Made by a program: the position numbers and the translations under genes
Shown here: piece by piece, positions 26,276 through 35,638 of the stretch
How positions within the stretch are numbered: position 1 is the stretch's first letter
How the letters are laid out: each line of letters opens with the position of its first letter
DNA from: Thalassovita sp.
GTDB taxonomy: Bacteria > Pseudomonadota > Alphaproteobacteria > Rhodobacterales > Rhodobacteraceae
Reading direction: 5' to 3'
DNA length: 64,000 nt
Assembly (NCBI GenBank): GCA_029212905.1
Contig: JARGPB010000003.1
Location: forward strand, 64,562 to 128,561
The notes under the pieces: model-generated
What the model was told of the DNA's origin: nothing
The model's database searches: none
What the model saw: only the letters and a program-made list of their open reading frames with translations

Positions 26276-26980
26276 ATGAGCGGAGCGGAATTAGGTGGGC
26301 CAAAAGAGGGGGCGCAGGTGAAACCGCGCAAACCCAAGCCGCGCTGGATACCCGAGCTGGGGGAAACTGTCCCGGATTTTCAGGCCGAGACGACCCGCGG
26401 TACCTTGACCTACCGCCCTTGGTCGGCCGGGTACTGGACTTATGTGTTTGCCTTTCCTTCGACCTTTGCGTCGGTTTGTTCGACTGAACTGATCGCCTTT
26501 GCCGGGCAGCGCGCCGCGTTCGAGGCAATGGGGATCAAGGTCATGGGCATTACCCCAGCGGGGCTGAAAGAAACGCTGGAATGGGTGCTGGACCTGGAAA
26601 AGGTATTCGGGCTGGACATCCATTTTCCAATTGTGGCGGATGAAGGCGGCGACCTGCTGCGTCATCTGGGCATGATCCAGGCCCCGATGGGGGGGCGTTT
26701 GGAATCGCGCCCCAGCCTGTTCACGGATCCAGAAAACAAGCTGCGGATGTATACCAACTATCCGATCCGCATGGGGCGCTCGACCGCCGAAGTGTTGCGC
26801 TGTTTTGAGGGCATGAAAGATCTGGATTATTCGGGGCTGGCGATTCCTGCGGACTGGTGTCCTGGGGATGATCTTGTGGCGCCCAAAGGGGTGAACGCCC
26901 AGGATATGCAGCGTGTTTTCGGGAATGACTGGAGCAAAGTCAGCGAATACATGTATGTGGCACATGTCTCGAAAAAATAG
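26276..26980 (+). CDS. Peroxiredoxin (AhpC/TSA type)
   Basis: 234 residues behind a strong AGGAGG site. Thioredoxin-like peroxiredoxin core with FAFPSTFASVCSTEL, in which the Cys is the peroxidatic residue, preceded by Thr of the PxxxT/SxxC motif. A second Cys occurs near the C-terminus in PADWCPGDD, which could be resolving. Reduces H2O2 or organic peroxide in the cytosol. It stands 93 bases upstream of the DMSP lyase gene. Confidence 0.85.
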   Translation: MSGAELGGPKEGAQVKPRKPKPRWIPELGETVPDFQAETTRGTLTYRPWSAGYWTYVFAFPSTFASVCSTELIAFAGQRAAFEAMGIKVMGITPAGLKETLEWVLDLEKVFGLDIHFPIVADEGGDLLRHLGMIQAPMGGRLESRPSLFTDPENKLRMYTNYPIRMGRSTAEVLRCFEGMKDLDYSGLAIPADWCPGDDLVAPKGVNAQDMQRVFGNDWSKVSEYMYVAHVSKK

Positions 26981-27073
26981 CGTTGGCCCCGTGCGACAGC
27001 GGAATGTCGTATTTAGACGGGACAGCCCTGGTTAAACATTTGAAATCTGACCTTCCAGGGGACGGAGGTGCAG

Positions 27074-27745
27074 ATGTCGGATGTTTCAAGCGGAGGGCGG
27101 ATTTCGGATCAGCCCGACTGGCAGTATTTACTGCGTGAATACTATGAAATGTATCGGTTTTTGCCCGCAGGGGGCAGCAAGGCCATTCGCAGTCACCAAA
27201 AACAGGTGCGCGAAGCGATCAGCCGCTTGTTGCGTGCGAACCCGATGCTGCGGGACTCTCCTCCCGCCAGCCTGCCGGTGACCGCGCATATGCGGCGCGC
27301 ACTGGACGAGGGGCGGACGGCCGCCTTGGCGCCGGTTGCGCGGGCGCTGGACGCGGTACGCACGCGGCTGCATTGGGAATACGGCTATGACAAACTGCCC
27401 AAGGGGCTGCTGCGCAGCTATGGCTATGCCGAGATCGCAGGCCCAAACGGCCCGGTCCCCAGCACCGAAGTGATCCTTGGGGTTGTTCTGTTTGCTCCGG
27501 GCTGCACCTATCCTGCGCATTCCCATGACGGTATCACCGAAAGCTATATCTGCGTGTCCGGGTCCGTGTCCGAGAATGATTATGGTGTCTATGCGCCGGG
27601 GTCTTCGATCTATAACCCGCCGGGGCATGCGCATCGGATCACCGTGTCCGATCTGGAGCCTGCGTTGCTGGCCTATGCCTGGGTGGGCGTGCCGTCCGTG
27701 CTGGCAAGCAACAAGATGGTGCTTGGTAAACCTGCGCCGAAATAG
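27074..27745 (+). CDS. dddL: DMSP lyase, DddL-type cupin
   Basis: 223 residues from ATG 27074 (GGAGG 6 bases upstream). The helical N-terminus (DWQYLLREYYEMYRFLPAGGS) and C-terminal cupin match DddL. Metal-site residues are visible: His149 and His151 in PAHSHDGITESY, Glu156, and His185/His187 in PPGHAHR. Cleaves dimethylsulfoniopropionate to dimethyl sulfide and acrylate; DddL has typically been found in Rhodobacterales and is probably membrane-associated. No acrylate-use genes lie next to it. Confidence 0.85.
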   Translation: MSDVSSGGRISDQPDWQYLLREYYEMYRFLPAGGSKAIRSHQKQVREAISRLLRANPMLRDSPPASLPVTAHMRRALDEGRTAALAPVARALDAVRTRLHWEYGYDKLPKGLLRSYGYAEIAGPNGPVPSTEVILGVVLFAPGCTYPAHSHDGITESYICVSGSVSENDYGVYAPGSSIYNPPGHAHRITVSDLEPALLAYAWVGVPSVLASNKMVLGKPAPK

Positions 27746-27761
27746 AGCGTGGCGGCGCAGG

Positions 27762-28640
27762 TCAGCGGGTCTGTAGCCAGGTGCGGATGATGTCGGCAAC
27801 CTTGTCTGGTTTCTGATGGCTAAGCCAATGGTCCGCATCTTTGATCGTGACGCGCGTCAGGTTGCTGCAATAGGCTTCGAGTCCCTCTGTGGATTCGGGC
27901 AGAAGGGCGGTGTCGTTCTCTCCCCAGATCAACAGGTGGGGCATTGCAACATGGAACTTTTCGGTTGGAAAATCAGGGGCTTCAATGCGTTGCCCCGACT
28001 GTCCAAGCTCTAGCGGAGAGGCGCGATACCAGTTCAGCATTCCCGTCAAGCGGCCGGGCCGCGCCCATTCAGTCTTGAGCGCAGTCAATTTTTCGGACGT
28101 CAGCCAGGACATGTCCATCTTGGCGGAGAACGCCGACATTAGTTTTGCATAGTTGTCCGCGGACAGTCTGGCCTCGGCGCCGTCGCGTTTCAGTGCATGG
28201 ATATATTGCGATGCATCCGTCTGGGCGCCGCCAGCTGCCATGGCGCGCTGAAATGGGCCGGGATGGACGCCGTTCATCACGATTAAGCGATCCACCAGAT
28301 GCGGCTGGAACATGGCCAGGCCATAGGCCACAGCCGAGCCCCAGTCATGCCCGACAACTGTGACCGGACCGCCGCCCAGATGCGCGATCAACGCGGCCAT
28401 ATCGCCGACCAGCTCCGAGGTGCGATAGGCCTCGATCTCGGGGGGGGACCAGCTTTGGCCATAGCCTCGCTGATCCGGGGCGATACAGTGGAACTGTCCG
28501 GCCAGGCGCGACGCCAGATCCTGCCAGGCGCCGGAATATTCGGGGAACCCATGCAGGAACAGCAGAATCGGCGCGCCGGCACGTCCCCAGCCAAGATAGT
28601 GAAACGAATGGCCGTTCAGATCGATGTGGTGACTCAGCAT
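27762..28640 (-). CDS. Alpha/beta hydrolase, epoxide hydrolase/dehalogenase-like
   Basis: 292 residues. Oxyanion motif HGFPE and nucleophile elbow GHDWGS with Asp (rather than Ser), the pattern of epoxide hydrolases and haloacetate dehalogenases; the catalytic His is in DADHWL. A cap domain lies at about 135-215. Convergent with dddL. Substrate not predictable. Confidence 0.82.
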   Translation of the reverse strand: MLSHHIDLNGHSFHYLGWGRAGAPILLFLHGFPEYSGAWQDLASRLAGQFHCIAPDQRGYGQSWSPPEIEAYRTSELVGDMAALIAHLGGGPVTVVGHDWGSAVAYGLAMFQPHLVDRLIVMNGVHPGPFQRAMAAGGAQTDASQYIHALKRDGAEARLSADNYAKLMSAFSAKMDMSWLTSEKLTALKTEWARPGRLTGMLNWYRASPLELGQSGQRIEAPDFPTEKFHVAMPHLLIWGENDTALLPESTEGLEAYCSNLTRVTIKDADHWLSHQKPDKVADIIRTWLQTR

Positions 28641-28873
28641 GGGGTTCTCCTGCCTGCGAGGGGCGATTGCCCTCTTTCAGACCGTTAGCCTAGCAAGAGG
28701 CGGCCCGTGCTCAAAGGTCGCCGCTACGTCACAGAGCCGTGGGGGGATTCTGCGGGGAAAGGGACGGGGAAAATCGCCGCGCGGACAGAAAACATGACAT
28801 TAAGTTGACATCCATCAAAGCAGGGACGGCGCTGGGCACATATAGTGCGCTCATACCAGTTAAGGAGAGACGC

Positions 28874-29869
28874 ATGACCGTGACGCCCCCCGCCGCGAAG
28901 GCAAATTCTGTTTCGAAACCAGTTGCCAAGGTGGTGACCCCAGTCAAGGCCGCCGCAAAGCCCGAAACAGCCAAGCCGACGGAACAGCAAGCCCCAAGCA
29001 ACACCACGAACCCGACCCCTGCGGAGGTGCGCCACGCCTTTGAGTCTGGCGAATATCCATACAAGACCAAACTGTCGCGCCGGAGCTATGAAGCTCAGAA
29101 GGCCAAGCTTCAGGCAGAGTTGCTGAAAGTTCAGCACTGGGCGCAGGAAACCGGGCAGAAATTCGTTCTGTTGTTCGAAGGCCGTGATGCTGCGGGCAAG
29201 GGGGGGACGATCAAGCGCTTTACCGAGCACCTGAACCCTCGGAATGCGCGTGTTGTCGCGTTGAATAAGCCAACCGACGAAGAGCGCGGCCAGTGGTATT
29301 TTCAGCGCTACATCGATCATCTGCCGACCGCTGGTGAAATCGTGCTGTATGACCGTTCGTGGTATAACCGCGCCGGCGTGGAACGCGTGATGGGGTTCTG
29401 CGAGCCAAACGAATATCTGGAATTCATGCGTCAGACGCCTGACCTGGAGCGGATGCTGACACGCTCGGGGATCCGTCTGTATAAATACTGGTTCTCGGTC
29501 ACGCGCGAAGAGCAGCTGCGCCGTTTCAAAAGCCGGGAAACCGATCCGTTGAAACAGTGGAAACTGTCGCCGATTGACAAGGCATCCCTGGACAAGTGGG
29601 ATGACTATACCGAGGCCAAAGAGGCGATGTTCTTCTATACGGACACTGCTGATGCGCCTTGGACGGTGGTTAAATCCAACGACAAGAAACGCGCGCGCCT
29701 GAACTGTATGCTGCACTTTCTGTCGACTTTGGATTATCCGGGCAAAGATCTGCACATCGCGCATGGTCCAGATCCGCTGATCGCGGCCGGAGCAAACCAT
29801 GTGATCCATCGCTCGGATCATATTCTGGGCAGCGCTTTGCACCCCGATATGCGCAAAACCCGCGACTGA
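28874..29869 (+). CDS. ppk2: Polyphosphate kinase 2
   Basis: 331 residues from ATG 28874 (AAGGAGAG just upstream). A Pro/Ala/Lys-rich N-terminal extension of about 50 residues precedes the PPK2 core with Walker A FEGRDAAGKGG (about 102-111), YDRSWYNRAGVERVMGF lid/Walker B region and the EQLRRFKSRETDPLKQWKLSP segment. Phosphorylates nucleotides from polyphosphate. The genome thus encodes both PPK1 and PPK2. Confidence 0.93.
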   Translation: MTVTPPAAKANSVSKPVAKVVTPVKAAAKPETAKPTEQQAPSNTTNPTPAEVRHAFESGEYPYKTKLSRRSYEAQKAKLQAELLKVQHWAQETGQKFVLLFEGRDAAGKGGTIKRFTEHLNPRNARVVALNKPTDEERGQWYFQRYIDHLPTAGEIVLYDRSWYNRAGVERVMGFCEPNEYLEFMRQTPDLERMLTRSGIRLYKYWFSVTREEQLRRFKSRETDPLKQWKLSPIDKASLDKWDDYTEAKEAMFFYTDTADAPWTVVKSNDKKRARLNCMLHFLSTLDYPGKDLHIAHGPDPLIAAGANHVIHRSDHILGSALHPDMRKTRD

Positions 29870-29905
29870 TCGCGCGACGCTGCGAAACGTTAGATATTTA
29901 TCCAG

Positions 29906-29937
29906 AACACCGCCGCAGAAATGTGGGCGGTGTTTTC
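29906..29937 (+). terminator. Rho-independent terminator of ppk2
   Basis: Perfect 9-bp stem AACACCGCC (29906-29914) / GGCGGTGTT (29926-29934), loop of 11, followed by TTCTT. Lies 37 bases after the ppk2 stop. Confidence 0.85.
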
Positions 29938-30175
29938 TTGCCGGGGCACCAGTCAGTGCGTTCTGGCGGATACAGCGCATGTCGATGACATTCTAGGGGG
30001 GCTATGGTCCGGGCAAGGCGCGCCGTCGCCCCGAGCGATGTCGACAGCGCGGTTGATGGAAATTCTGATGACAGAGATGAGAGGCTAAACCGGTGCGGCG
30101 AAACCTTGCCGACGCATGGTGCGTGGTGCGCTGTGCCGCCTTTCCCTGGCGCGCGGCCCGCGCTAATCCATACGA
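29938..30175. other. Intergenic region before DUF1007/NicO operon
   Basis: Together with the terminator this makes a gene-free stretch of about 300 bases. I see no open frame, no tRNA and no convincing riboswitch; it must hold the promoter of the metal-transport operon. Confidence 0.5.
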
Positions 30176-30811
30176 ATGAAACTGATCCAAATCCTGTCCT
30201 GTGCGGCATGTTTCAGCGCGTCTGCGCTGCCTGCGGCGTCGCACCCGCATATCTTTGTCGACACGGCGCTGCGTATTCTGACTGATGAACAGGGGCGCGC
30301 AACCGGGGTCGAGGTCTATTGGGCCTATGATGATCTGTACTCGCTGTTGATCCTGGAGGACATGGAGCTGGACGCCGATTACGACGGCAAGCTGACCGAG
30401 GACGAACTGAGCCGTTTGCACGGGTTTGACATGCAGTGGGACGCCGGGTTTGACGGTGACTTGTATGCCTCGGGGCCGCAGGGTGCGTTGACGATGACCG
30501 CGCCGACGCCGCTGGACACGCACCTGTTAAATGGCAAGATCATCACGCGCCATGTGCGCCGCTTTCCATCCCCGCAGACCGAGATTGTGATCAAGGCGTA
30601 TGACCCAACGTTCTATACCGCCTATGACATGACCGGGGGGATCACGGCGCCAGACGGCTGTCAGATCACGCGTCATGCGGCGGATATGGACGCGGCCTAT
30701 GCGCTGGTCGAGGAGAAGATGACCCAGAAGGCCTATGCCGAGGATGACTATCCCGAAGTGGGCGAGGCCTTTGCCGATACGATTACTGTGACATGCAACG
30801 GCGGGTCCTGA
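30176..30811 (+). CDS. DUF1007 family periplasmic protein
   Basis: 211 residues with a Sec signal peptide (MKLIQILSCAACFSASALPAASHPHIF). After cleavage the chain starts with SHPHIFVDT, the family hallmark and a possible metal-binding His pair; a DADYDGKLTEDE segment resembles a Ca2+ loop. DUF1007 proteins usually accompany NicO metal transporters, as here, and may deliver metal. Overlaps the next gene by 19 bases. Confidence 0.82.
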   Translation: MKLIQILSCAACFSASALPAASHPHIFVDTALRILTDEQGRATGVEVYWAYDDLYSLLILEDMELDADYDGKLTEDELSRLHGFDMQWDAGFDGDLYASGPQGALTMTAPTPLDTHLLNGKIITRHVRRFPSPQTEIVIKAYDPTFYTAYDMTGGITAPDGCQITRHAADMDAAYALVEEKMTQKAYAEDDYPEVGEAFADTITVTCNGGS

Positions 30812-31698
30812 TCCTGGTGCCCCTGCTGGGGCTGGTCGTTCTGGCGGGGCTGGCGTTGTGGCTATGGCCGATGGGCGGCATGGTGCAACTGGAACGCTGG
30901 GCTGCTGCCGGGCAGCGCGATGTGCAAAACGCGATGGCCGGCGCGCTGCGTCGCCTCAAGGGCGGCGACCCGGCGGCGCTGAGCACCCTTTGGGGATTGT
31001 GTTTTGCCTATGGTTTTTTTCATGCGGCGGGGCCTGGTCACGGCAAAGTACTGATCGGAGGCTACGGGCTGGGCCGCCGCGTGCCGGTGCTGCGTCTGTC
31101 GGGGTTGGCCGTTGCCTCGTCCCTGGCGCAGGCTGCGACGGCGGTGGCGATGGTCTATGCCGGGGTTTTCGCCTTGGGCTGGGGCCGCGAACGCATGGTT
31201 GATACTGCCGAGCGCATCCTTGCCCCTGCCAGCTATGGGTTGATCGCCCTGGTTGGCCTTTGGTTGCTGATCCGGGGCCTTGGGCATCTGCGCGGCGCCC
31301 TGCATACCCGCAGTCACGCGCATCAGCATCAGACCTGTGGTTGCGGACACAAACACGGCCCCACCGCGGACGAGGCAGCGGGTGTGCGCTCGGTCCGAGA
31401 GGCGTTGATGCTGATCGCGACGGTGGCGGTGCGGCCTTGTACCGGGGCTTTGTTCCTATTGATCCTGACCTGGCGGATGGATCTGGACTGGGTCGGAATT
31501 GTCGGGGCCTTTGCGATGGGGCTGGGGACGGCGTCGGTAACTGTGGCCGTGGCGGTTGGGTCCAGCCTGCTGCGCGAAAGCACCCTGTTACGAGCACAGA
31601 CGCCGGGTGTTCTGGCTGTTGCGCTCCCGGTGCTTGAAATCGCGGCGGGGCTTTTGGTGGCGATCCTGTCGATTCAATTGATGATGTCTGCGCTTTGA
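30793..31698 (+). CDS. NicO/RcnA-type nickel/cobalt transporter
   Basis: 301 residues with six or seven membrane helices. The YGFFHAAGPGHGKVLIGGY segment is the NicO signature, and a central His/Cys-rich loop (HSHAHQHQTCGCGHKHG-like, about 175-192) suggests metal binding. Likely exports or imports Ni2+, Co2+ or Zn2+. Coupled by overlap to the DUF1007 gene. Confidence 0.85.
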   Translation: MQRRVLILVPLLGLVVLAGLALWLWPMGGMVQLERWAAAGQRDVQNAMAGALRRLKGGDPAALSTLWGLCFAYGFFHAAGPGHGKVLIGGYGLGRRVPVLRLSGLAVASSLAQAATAVAMVYAGVFALGWGRERMVDTAERILAPASYGLIALVGLWLLIRGLGHLRGALHTRSHAHQHQTCGCGHKHGPTADEAAGVRSVREALMLIATVAVRPCTGALFLLILTWRMDLDWVGIVGAFAMGLGTASVTVAVAVGSSLLRESTLLRAQTPGVLAVALPVLEIAAGLLVAILSIQLMMSAL

Positions 31699-31795
31699 TC
31701 CTACGCTCCGCGTGCAATAATTGATGGCACCGTAGTTTCACGGTGTATTGCGGGGGTGTCTTGCCAGCCCAGAGTTGCACAGCTAGGGCAGAAGT

Positions 31796-33160
31796 ATGGA
31801 GACACAACTAACCCATCGCCAACACGTCCGCGCCATCATGGTGCTGGGCCTGCCGTTGATCGGCAGCCATGTGGCGCAGTTTGCCATTTCGTTGATCGAT
31901 GCGATCATGCTGGGCTGGTACGATGTGCAAGCTCTGGCCGCGCAGGTCCTGGGCGGGATGATGTTTTTTGTGCTGTTCATCATGGGGTCGGGCTTTGCCT
32001 GGGCCGTGATGCCAATGGTGGCCGAGGCCGAGGCCGCAGAAAACCAGAGGCAGGTGCGACGCTATACCCGTATGGCGATGTGGATGTCGCTGCTGTTTGG
32101 GGCGGTGGTGATGCCGTTGATGATTTGGTCTCAGCCGATCCTGCTGGCCTTGGGGCAGACGCCGGAAATCTCGGCCCTGGCGGCGGAGTATCTGATTGTC
32201 GCAGGATGGGGAATTTTTCCGGCGCTGATTGTCATGGTGTTGAAGTCCTATCTGGCCGCGCTTGAGCGAACACGCGTCGTCCTGTGGGTTACTCTGGGGG
32301 CTGTCGGCGTCAATGTCGTGGTGAATTACGCGCTGATTTTCGGGAACTGGGGCGCCCCAGAGATGGGCATCACCGGGGCGGCGATTGCCTCGGTGGCCGT
32401 ACAGGTTGTGTCGGGTGTTTTCCTGGCGCTTTACGCGGCGATTGTCACACCTGAACATCAGCTGTTTAACCGTTTCTGGCGCCCCGACTGGGAGGCCTTT
32501 GGCCAGGTTTTCAAACTGGGCTGGCCGATCGGAATCACCAATTTAGCCGAGGTGGGGCTGTTTGCTGCGGCCTCGACCATGATGGGGTGGCTGGGGGCGA
32601 TCCCGCTGGCTGCGCATGGGATCGCTCTACAGATTGCCTCGTTGACGTTCATGATGCATCTGGGGCTGTCGAACGTGGCTACTGTGCGGGCCGGTCGCGC
32701 CATCGGGCGCGGTGACGCCGAAGGGCTGAAGCGCGGAGCCAAGGCCGTCGTTTTGGTTTCACTGGTTGTGGCCGCGGTGACTGTGGTTGCCTTCCTGACC
32801 TTGCCAGAAATTCTGATGGGGGCGTTTTTGTCCCCAGATGATCCTGAACGAGCTCCTGTGATCGCGCTCGGGGTGCCCTTGCTGGCGGCAGCGGCCGTGT
32901 TCCAACTGGCTGATTCCGCACAAGTGATGGCGCTGGGGCTGCTGCGTGGCGTACAAGACACCCGCGTGCCGATGGTGATTGCTGCTATTTCGTATTGGGT
33001 GATCGGGGTGCCGATCAGCTATGTGCTGGGGTTTGTGCTGGACTGGCAGGGGCCAGGGGTCTGGATCGGTCTGGCCGTCGGGCTGTTCTGCGCCGGGGCG
33101 TTGATGATGGCACGGTTCTGGATCTACTCGGTTAAACAAGCAGTTCCCGCGCAATCGTAG
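31796..33160 (+). CDS. MATE family multidrug efflux transporter
   Basis: 454 residues with 12 predicted helices in two pseudo-repeats and MATE signatures (LPLIGSHVAQFAISLIDAIMLG; GWPIGITNLAEVGLFAAASTMMG). Expected to be a cation-coupled exporter of organic cations, close to the NorM-type length. Monocistronic. Confidence 0.92.
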   Translation: METQLTHRQHVRAIMVLGLPLIGSHVAQFAISLIDAIMLGWYDVQALAAQVLGGMMFFVLFIMGSGFAWAVMPMVAEAEAAENQRQVRRYTRMAMWMSLLFGAVVMPLMIWSQPILLALGQTPEISALAAEYLIVAGWGIFPALIVMVLKSYLAALERTRVVLWVTLGAVGVNVVVNYALIFGNWGAPEMGITGAAIASVAVQVVSGVFLALYAAIVTPEHQLFNRFWRPDWEAFGQVFKLGWPIGITNLAEVGLFAAASTMMGWLGAIPLAAHGIALQIASLTFMMHLGLSNVATVRAGRAIGRGDAEGLKRGAKAVVLVSLVVAAVTVVAFLTLPEILMGAFLSPDDPERAPVIALGVPLLAAAAVFQLADSAQVMALGLLRGVQDTRVPMVIAAISYWVIGVPISYVLGFVLDWQGPGVWIGLAVGLFCAGALMMARFWIYSVKQAVPAQS

Positions 33161-33177
33161 CGCCTGTTCATGCAGGT

Positions 33178-33579
33178 TTATTCAGATCTGTTGAGCCGCT
33201 CTGCCTTGCGGCGCACCAGCACGCTGCGCAGGTCATGCATGGCCAGCAACAACTTGTCCGTCACCTTGTCCAGTTGGTTGTCCTTTGCGCGGCTCTGAGC
33301 CCAGTGCGCGGTTTGGTTCAGGTGATCTACCGTGCGCAGGATGTCCTCGACCTCGCGCTTGTTCAGCAGCTTTTGTCGCTCGTCCATCCAGTCACGGATT
33401 GCTTCCATGTCAGCCTCGGACAGGACGCGGTCGCCTTGGGGCTTGATGTCGCCGTTGCGGGTGTTGACCGTGGCGATCTGGTCCATGTCGATCCGCCGCT
33501 GGCGGTTCTCCGTATCCACGCGGAACACAAAGGCGCCGTTGTCGCGGGTACGGAAATAGTATTCGGGTAGATCGCTCAT
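33178..33579 (-). CDS. Conserved hypothetical protein
   Basis: 133 residues, highly charged, without signal peptide or membrane helix. Contains a compact N-terminal strand region (YYFRTRDNGAFVFRVDTENRQRRIDMDQIATVN) and a helical C-terminal half with many Lys, Glu and Gln. I do not recognise a domain. It overlaps the aminotransferase stop by 4 bases and is probably co-transcribed. Confidence 0.7.
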   Translation of the reverse strand: MSDLPEYYFRTRDNGAFVFRVDTENRQRRIDMDQIATVNTRNGDIKPQGDRVLSEADMEAIRDWMDERQKLLNKREVEDILRTVDHLNQTAHWAQSRAKDNQLDKVTDKLLLAMHDLRSVLVRRKAERLNRSE

Positions 33580-34778
33580 GTCAGGCTCGCGCAGAAGGCC
33601 TGAATGCGGGTGCAGGCCTCGGTCAGTTGCGCGTCCGAGGTGGCATAGCTGATCCGAAACGCGGGGGACAAGCCAAAGGCTGCACCGAAGACCACGGCCA
33701 CGCCGGTTTCATTCAGCAATTCGGTGGCAAAGATCTCGTCATTGGTGATTTTCACACCCTTGGGGGTGGTCTTGCCGATCAGGCCGGAAATGAACGGATA
33801 GACATAAAACGCGCCTTCGGGAACGGGGCATGTCACGCCGTCAATGTCGCGCAGCATCGACACGACCAGATCGCGGCGACGGGCAAACATCACGTTGTTG
33901 GGCGCGATGAAATCTTGCGGGCCGTTCAGGGCCTCGACGGCGGCCCATTGGCTGACGGAACACGGGTTCGAAGTGCTTTGCGATTGCACCTTGCGGATGG
34001 CGGCGATCAGGGGCTCAGGGCCGGCCGCATAGCCGATACGCCAGCCGGTCATCGCGTAGGCCTTGGAGACGCCGTTCACGGTCAGTGTCCGGTCATAGAG
34101 CGCGGGTTCCACCTGTGCGGGGGTGCAGAATTCGAAGTCGTCATAGGCCAGGTGTTCGTACATGTCGTCGGTCAGCACCCACACATGAGGATGACGCATC
34201 AGCACATCTGTCAGGGCTTTCAGTTCGTCATGGGTATAGCCCGCGCCAGTCGGGTTCGAGGGCGAGTTGAACAGGAACCATTTGGTGTTGCGGGTGATTG
34301 CCGCTTCCAGCTGCTCTGGCGTGATCTTGAAATTGGTCTCCAGGCTGGCCTCGATGAACACGGGCACACCGCCTGCCAGCAGCACCATATCGGGGTAGCT
34401 GACCCAATAGGGCGCGGGGATGATCACTTCGTCATTGTGGTTCAGCGTGGCCATCAGGGCGTTATACAGCACCTGTTTGCCACCCGTGCCGACAGTGACC
34501 TGTTTAGGTGTATAGTCCAGCCCGTTGTCGCGCTGGAACTTGGCGCAGATGGCCTGTTTCAGTTCGGGGATGCCATCGACAGCGGTGTAGCGCGTCTTGC
34601 CTTCGTTGATCGCGCGGATGCCGGCTTCGCGGATGTTTTCGGGCGTGTCGAAATCAGGCTCGCCCGCCCCCAAAGAGATCACATCGCGCCCCTGGGCCTT
34701 TAGCTCCATTGCCAGATTGGACACAGCAATGGTGGGCGACGGTTTCACGCGGGCAAGCGTCTCGGACAGGAAAGACAT
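33576..34778 (-). CDS. aspC: Aspartate aminotransferase, class I (Iab-type)
   Basis: 400 residues from ATG 34778, with GAGG upstream. PLP-dependent fold I: LGAGEPDFDTPENI, FNSPSNPTGAGYTHDELKAL, and the PLP-Lys in NGVSKAYAMTGWRIGYAAGP. Transfers amino groups between aspartate and 2-oxoglutarate; this subgroup sometimes also acts on prephenate. Followed by a small hypothetical gene on the same strand. Confidence 0.92.
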   Translation of the reverse strand: MSFLSETLARVKPSPTIAVSNLAMELKAQGRDVISLGAGEPDFDTPENIREAGIRAINEGKTRYTAVDGIPELKQAICAKFQRDNGLDYTPKQVTVGTGGKQVLYNALMATLNHNDEVIIPAPYWVSYPDMVLLAGGVPVFIEASLETNFKITPEQLEAAITRNTKWFLFNSPSNPTGAGYTHDELKALTDVLMRHPHVWVLTDDMYEHLAYDDFEFCTPAQVEPALYDRTLTVNGVSKAYAMTGWRIGYAAGPEPLIAAIRKVQSQSTSNPCSVSQWAAVEALNGPQDFIAPNNVMFARRRDLVVSMLRDIDGVTCPVPEGAFYVYPFISGLIGKTTPKGVKITNDEIFATELLNETGVAVVFGAAFGLSPAFRISYATSDAQLTEACTRIQAFCASLT

Positions 34779-34882
34779 GGCGGACCTCAATGGTTACTGA
34801 AGGGTAGTTTGTGTTCCTAGCCTGCTTGTCATAGGTTGCGCGCGAGGACCGATCAAGCGTGATCGGCGGAAAGGGATGAGGT

Positions 34883-35284
34883 ATGTCACTCCAGGACCAC
34901 GAAGACTGGTACGGACCCGAAACCGCAACCATGGGCGACCGCTTGGCCGCCGCACGCGAGCAGGGCGGGATGAACCAGGCCCAACTGGCCAAACGCCTAG
35001 GGGTCAAGACCAGTACGCTGAAGAATTGGGAGTACGACCTGTCCGAACCCCGCGCCAACAAGCTGTCGATGATGGCGGGCCTGCTGGGCGTTTCTGTGGG
35101 CTGGCTGCTGATAGGAGAGGGCGACGGTGTCGATGCGCCGCTTGACGACGCCCCGATTTCCCCGGATATCAACGAGCTGTTGATCGAAATCCGTGATCTG
35201 AAAACCCAGCTTTCCGGGGCGGCTGATCGTCTGGGAATACTGGAAAAGAAATTGCGGCTGAAACTAAAAGGCGATGGCGCATGA
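34883..35284 (+). CDS. XRE family helix-turn-helix regulator
   Basis: 133 residues: Cro/CI HTH at about 15-75 (LAAAREQGGMNQAQLAKRLGV...LKNWEYDLSEPRANKLSMMA), then an acidic linker and a C-terminal coiled coil (LLIEIRDLKTQLSGAADRLGILEKKL) likely for oligomerisation. Overlaps sdhE by 4 bases; may link SdhE production to an unknown signal. Confidence 0.88.
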   Translation: MSLQDHEDWYGPETATMGDRLAAAREQGGMNQAQLAKRLGVKTSTLKNWEYDLSEPRANKLSMMAGLLGVSVGWLLIGEGDGVDAPLDDAPISPDINELLIEIRDLKTQLSGAADRLGILEKKLRLKLKGDGA

Positions 35285-35547
35285 CGACTGAACTGCATGA
35301 ACACCGGCTGAAACGGCTGACGATGCGCTCGATGCGGCGCGGGATCAAAGAGATGGATATCATCCTGTCTCGCTATGCTGCGGCCAAGTTGGACGGCATG
35401 AGCGACGTTGAATTGACCGAATATGATGCGCTTTTGTCGGAAAACGATCAGGATCTGTACCAATGGGTGTCAGGTCAGGTTGCACCTGATGCACGCTTTG
35501 CCGGGTTGGTGACGGATATCCGCGATCTGATCGGCAACGCTGAATAG
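35281..35547 (+). CDS. sdhE: FAD assembly factor SdhE
   Basis: 88 residues of the SdhE/YgfY family, all helical, with the RGIKEMD (RGxxE) motif required to attach FAD covalently to succinate dehydrogenase SdhA. Cytosolic. Translationally coupled to the XRE regulator gene. Confidence 0.92.
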   Translation: MTTELHEHRLKRLTMRSMRRGIKEMDIILSRYAAAKLDGMSDVELTEYDALLSENDQDLYQWVSGQVAPDARFAGLVTDIRDLIGNAE

Positions 35548-35638
35548 CTTGCATTTTAGGGATTACCCTTACGATTTAACTGAATATTGGGGTTTGTCTT
35601 TCAAGTTCTCCTCCAAGGTTTTCCGGACGGAGATAGGA

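Noticed and set aside
28805..28846. TTGACA and TATAGT before ppk2 as a sigma-70 promoter
   Set aside because: The spacer between the two would be 30 bases, far from 16-18.
29938..30175. Cobalamin riboswitch before DUF1007/NicO
   Set aside because: Some GGTGCGG and CGAAACC-like words occur but the conserved B12-box sequence and order are absent.
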